Of a stretch of 64,000 nt of DNA, positions 62,273 through 64,000 are shown piece by piece. Source of the stretch: Paraburkholderia flava (GTDB lineage: Bacteria; Pseudomonadota; Gammaproteobacteria; Burkholderiales; Burkholderiaceae). Position 1 is the first letter of the stretch. The number at the start of each line of letters is the position of its first letter. The notes below the pieces were generated by a model that searched no databases, was not told the DNA's origin, and was given only the letters and a program-made list of their open reading frames with translations. Location of the stretch: assembly GCF_004359985.1 (NCBI RefSeq), contig NZ_SMRO01000002.1, positions 1 to 64,000 on the forward strand, written 5' to 3'. The translations under genes were made by a program, and so were the position numbers.

Positions 62273-63409
62273 TCATGGATAAAAAATCTGCACGCGGAAG
62301 TTCGATGCCACCGCGTTGCCGGTATCGAGACGCACGATCATCGTCTGCGTCGTGCGCGCCGGCAGGCCGGCTGCAACCGGCGTGCCGGGCTTCACATAGT
62401 CCTGCGGCCAGAGCACGCGACGCACCGCGACATTGTTCTGCGCGTCGAGCAGCGTGAGCTCGATCGCCGGATATGCGAGCGCGACGTTGAAGCGGTTGCG
62501 CAGCGGCATCTTCAGTTCTAGCCGGTGCGGACCGTCGACCTGACGCAGATCGGACGGCTCGACCTGTAGACCGTCGATGTCGCGCGGCGGCGCCACCGTG
62601 CAGCCAATACGCGCACATGCCTGCTCATACAGCGGCCGCGATTGCGGCCAGTACACCATCACCGTTTCGCGTTGCCACCACGCGAGCTGTGCGAGCAGCA
62701 GCACCAGCAGCGCGAGTGCGACGAGTATGCCGAAGATCCTCCAGCCGGTCCGGCGTGGCGCCGGCGCGCGGGTTTCGCGAACCACCGCGAAATGGTCGGT
62801 GCCGTCGGTGGGCGGCACGTCAGCAAACGGTTCGCCTGCGTGGCTGCTGAAGTGCGGTTCGAGGTGCGGTTCCTTGTCGAGCGGAGGCGGCGGCAGCGGC
62901 GACGATAGCGTGTCGGCGAGCGCGGGTTCGGTGGTGCTGCGCCAGGTGGGCGCGTCGCGCTCGTCCGGTGCGATGGATTGCGGTTCGGCGGCCGCATGTG
63001 ACTCCGATGAAGCGGCAGCCGGCGGAACCGGAGCGGCGAACGGCGGCTGCGTGGACGGAGTGTGCGGCGCGGGTGGCTCGGATTGAGCGGCTGCGGCATC
63101 GGCGGCAGGCGCCCACGGGTTCCATGCGTCGCCACGGAAGTCGGGTGCGGCTGAATGTTCGAGCGATGGCGGCTCTGCCGACGGCGTGGCAGCCTCGGCG
63201 GCGCCGGAAGTCAGCGCTGCGGCGAGGTCGGCGGAGACCGGCGTTGCCGTCGAGAAATCGCCGCCCTCAGTGGTTTCGTACAGGCTGGTCGAGCCATCGA
63301 AGACTTCCTGGCAGTGCCCGCAGCGCACGAGACCGCGACGCAGCTGAAGCTGCGCCGGCTGAAGCCGGAAGACGGTTTCGCAAAAGGGACAGCGCGTTGC
63401 CAGGAGCAT
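62273..63409 (-). CDS. DUF3426 zinc-ribbon membrane protein
   Basis: A 378-residue protein of unknown function. An N-terminal MJ0042-type zinc ribbon has C7, C10, C30 and C33 (RCPFC, RCGHC). A long Pro/Ala/Ser-rich segment (about residues 60-210) looks disordered. One membrane helix spans about residues 224-245 (IFGILVALALLVLLLAQL), and the C-terminal DUF3426 domain (ARIGCTVAPPRDIDG onward) would be periplasmic. It lies directly after prmA, the usual place for this family in beta-proteobacteria. Confidence 0.86.
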   Translation of the reverse strand: MLLATRCPFCETVFRLQPAQLQLRRGLVRCGHCQEVFDGSTSLYETTEGGDFSTATPVSADLAAALTSGAAEAATPSAEPPSLEHSAAPDFRGDAWNPWAPAADAAAAQSEPPAPHTPSTQPPFAAPVPPAAASSESHAAAEPQSIAPDERDAPTWRSTTEPALADTLSSPLPPPPLDKEPHLEPHFSSHAGEPFADVPPTDGTDHFAVVRETRAPAPRRTGWRIFGILVALALLVLLLAQLAWWQRETVMVYWPQSRPLYEQACARIGCTVAPPRDIDGLQVEPSDLRQVDGPHRLELKMPLRNRFNVALAYPAIELTLLDAQNNVAVRRVLWPQDYVKPGTPVAAGLPARTTQTMIVRLDTGNAVASNFRVQIFYP

Positions 63410-63458
63410 ATCGGGCCTGGGAGCCGACTAGGGCCGGTGAGTGACGATAAGCCCTATT

Positions 63459-64000
63459 CTAATGGCTTTCGCGGCGGGTTCCTGTCAGGCATACCCAGCC
63501 CTCGTGTTCGCGCCAGACGGCGATGTCGATCCACTGCTGGTAGACGGCCGCCACTTCGTCCGCTTGCCGGGCAAGTACGCCCGACAGCGCGATGCGTCCG
63601 CCGGGTCTGACTTTCGATGCGAGCATCGACGCCATCAGCTTCAACGGATTCGACAGGATGTTCGCGACGACGATATCGAATTCGCCGGCCGGGCATGCGT
63701 CGGGCAAACCGTACGTGACGTCGGCGTGATTGCGCTCGCTGTTGCTGCGCGCGGATTCAACGGCCTGCGGATCGATGTCGATGCCGATCACCGGGTTCGC
63801 GCCGCACTTCTTCGCGAGGATCGCGAGAATGCCCGAGCCGCAGCCGTAGTCGAGCACCGATTGCCCTGCGACGACCGATTGCTCGAGCCATTCCATGCAG
63901 AGGCGCGTCGTCGGATGGCTGCCGGTGCCGAACGCGAGGCCCGGATCGAGTTCGAGAACGAGGGCGTCGGGGTCCGGCGCGTCGTGCCACGATGGCACGA
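63459..64000 (-). CDS. prmA: Ribosomal protein L11 methyltransferase (partial, 5' end beyond the window)
   Basis: The C-terminal 180 or so residues of PrmA, which trimethylates L11. The SAM-binding motif [19 protein letters not shown], the post-I acidic IDIDPQAVE and the catalytic-region [12 protein letters not shown] are present. Upstream, [20 protein letters not shown] is the conserved PrmA segment preceding motif I. Full-length PrmA is about 300 residues, so the N-terminal 120 lie outside. Ends 49 bases before the DUF3426 gene. Confidence 0.93.
   Translation of the reverse strand, partial: VPSWHDAPDPDALVLELDPGLAFGTGSHPTTRLCMEWLEQSVVAGQSVLDYGCGSGILAILAKKCGANPVIGIDIDPQAVESARSNSERNHADVTYGLPDACPAGEFDIVVANILSNPLKLMASMLASKVRPGGRIALSGVLARQADEVAAVYQQWIDIAVWREHEGWVCLTGTRRESH

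Overview
The window is about 64 kb of GC-rich (roughly 63-65 %) beta-proteobacterial core chromosome. The gene order, the porin type, the 5S rRNA sequence and the alleles I recognise point to Burkholderiaceae, most likely Paraburkholderia or a close relative. I see no insertion sequence, prophage, integrase, toxin-antitoxin pair or CRISPR array. Nearly every long ORF facing a gene is a high-GC shadow.

Layout. 1-335: spacer, 5S rRNA and terminator at the end of an rRNA operon. 416-8018: metabolic genes (M20 peptidase, molybdopterin oxidoreductase, fadD, a general porin, coq7). 8307-25894: the complete division and cell wall (dcw) cluster, mraZ-rsmH-ftsL-ftsI-murE-murF-mraY-murD-ftsW-murG-murC-ddl-ftsQ-ftsA-ftsZ, all on the plus strand. 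Eight of its junctions are 4-base ATGA overlaps, and it is headed by a promoter with a four-repeat MraZ operator. 26128-34166: peroxiredoxin, lpxC, dciA (minus), secA, argJ, an AAA+ DUF815 ATPase and mutT.

34196-40966 (minus): yacG, zapD, coaE, the type IV pilus biogenesis set pilD-pilC-pilB (no pilin gene here) and a CorC/HlyC-type CBS protein. 41126-42226 (minus): tRNA-Pro(CGG) and ispB. 42363-45503: rplU-rpmA behind a near-consensus promoter, then obgE and proB. 45573-46874 (minus): a CNP1-like lipoprotein and rppH. 47121-49468: proS and a MarC protein. 49548-51589 (minus): a hypoxanthine-type phosphoribosyltransferase and ffh. 51671-53503: a CcsA-like membrane protein, a PP0621-like zinc-finger protein and ampD.

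53635-58771: class Ia ribonucleotide reductase nrdA and nrdB, with tandem NrdR boxes over the nrdA promoter, a 509-base spacer between the two genes, and an extra NrdR-like palindrome directly after nrdA. 59214-59783: a lysine/alanine-repeat histone H1-like protein. 60127-64000 (minus): glycine-zipper lipoprotein, PfkB-family sugar/nucleoside kinase, tpx, a DUF3426 zinc-ribbon membrane protein, and the 3' part of prmA, which is cut by the window edge.

The genes work together mainly in envelope growth and division: peptidoglycan precursors (mur, ddl, mraY), septal synthesis (ftsI, ftsW), the divisome (ftsL, ftsQ, ftsA, ftsZ, zapD), lipid A (lpxC), peptidoglycan recycling (ampD) and protein export (secA, ffh). 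I found no gene cluster that looks like a new biological system. The observations most worth checking are regulatory: the MraZ operator, the nrdA/nrdB control sites, a 40-codon micro-ORF filling the ftsQ-ftsA gap, and the repeat-built H1-like protein.
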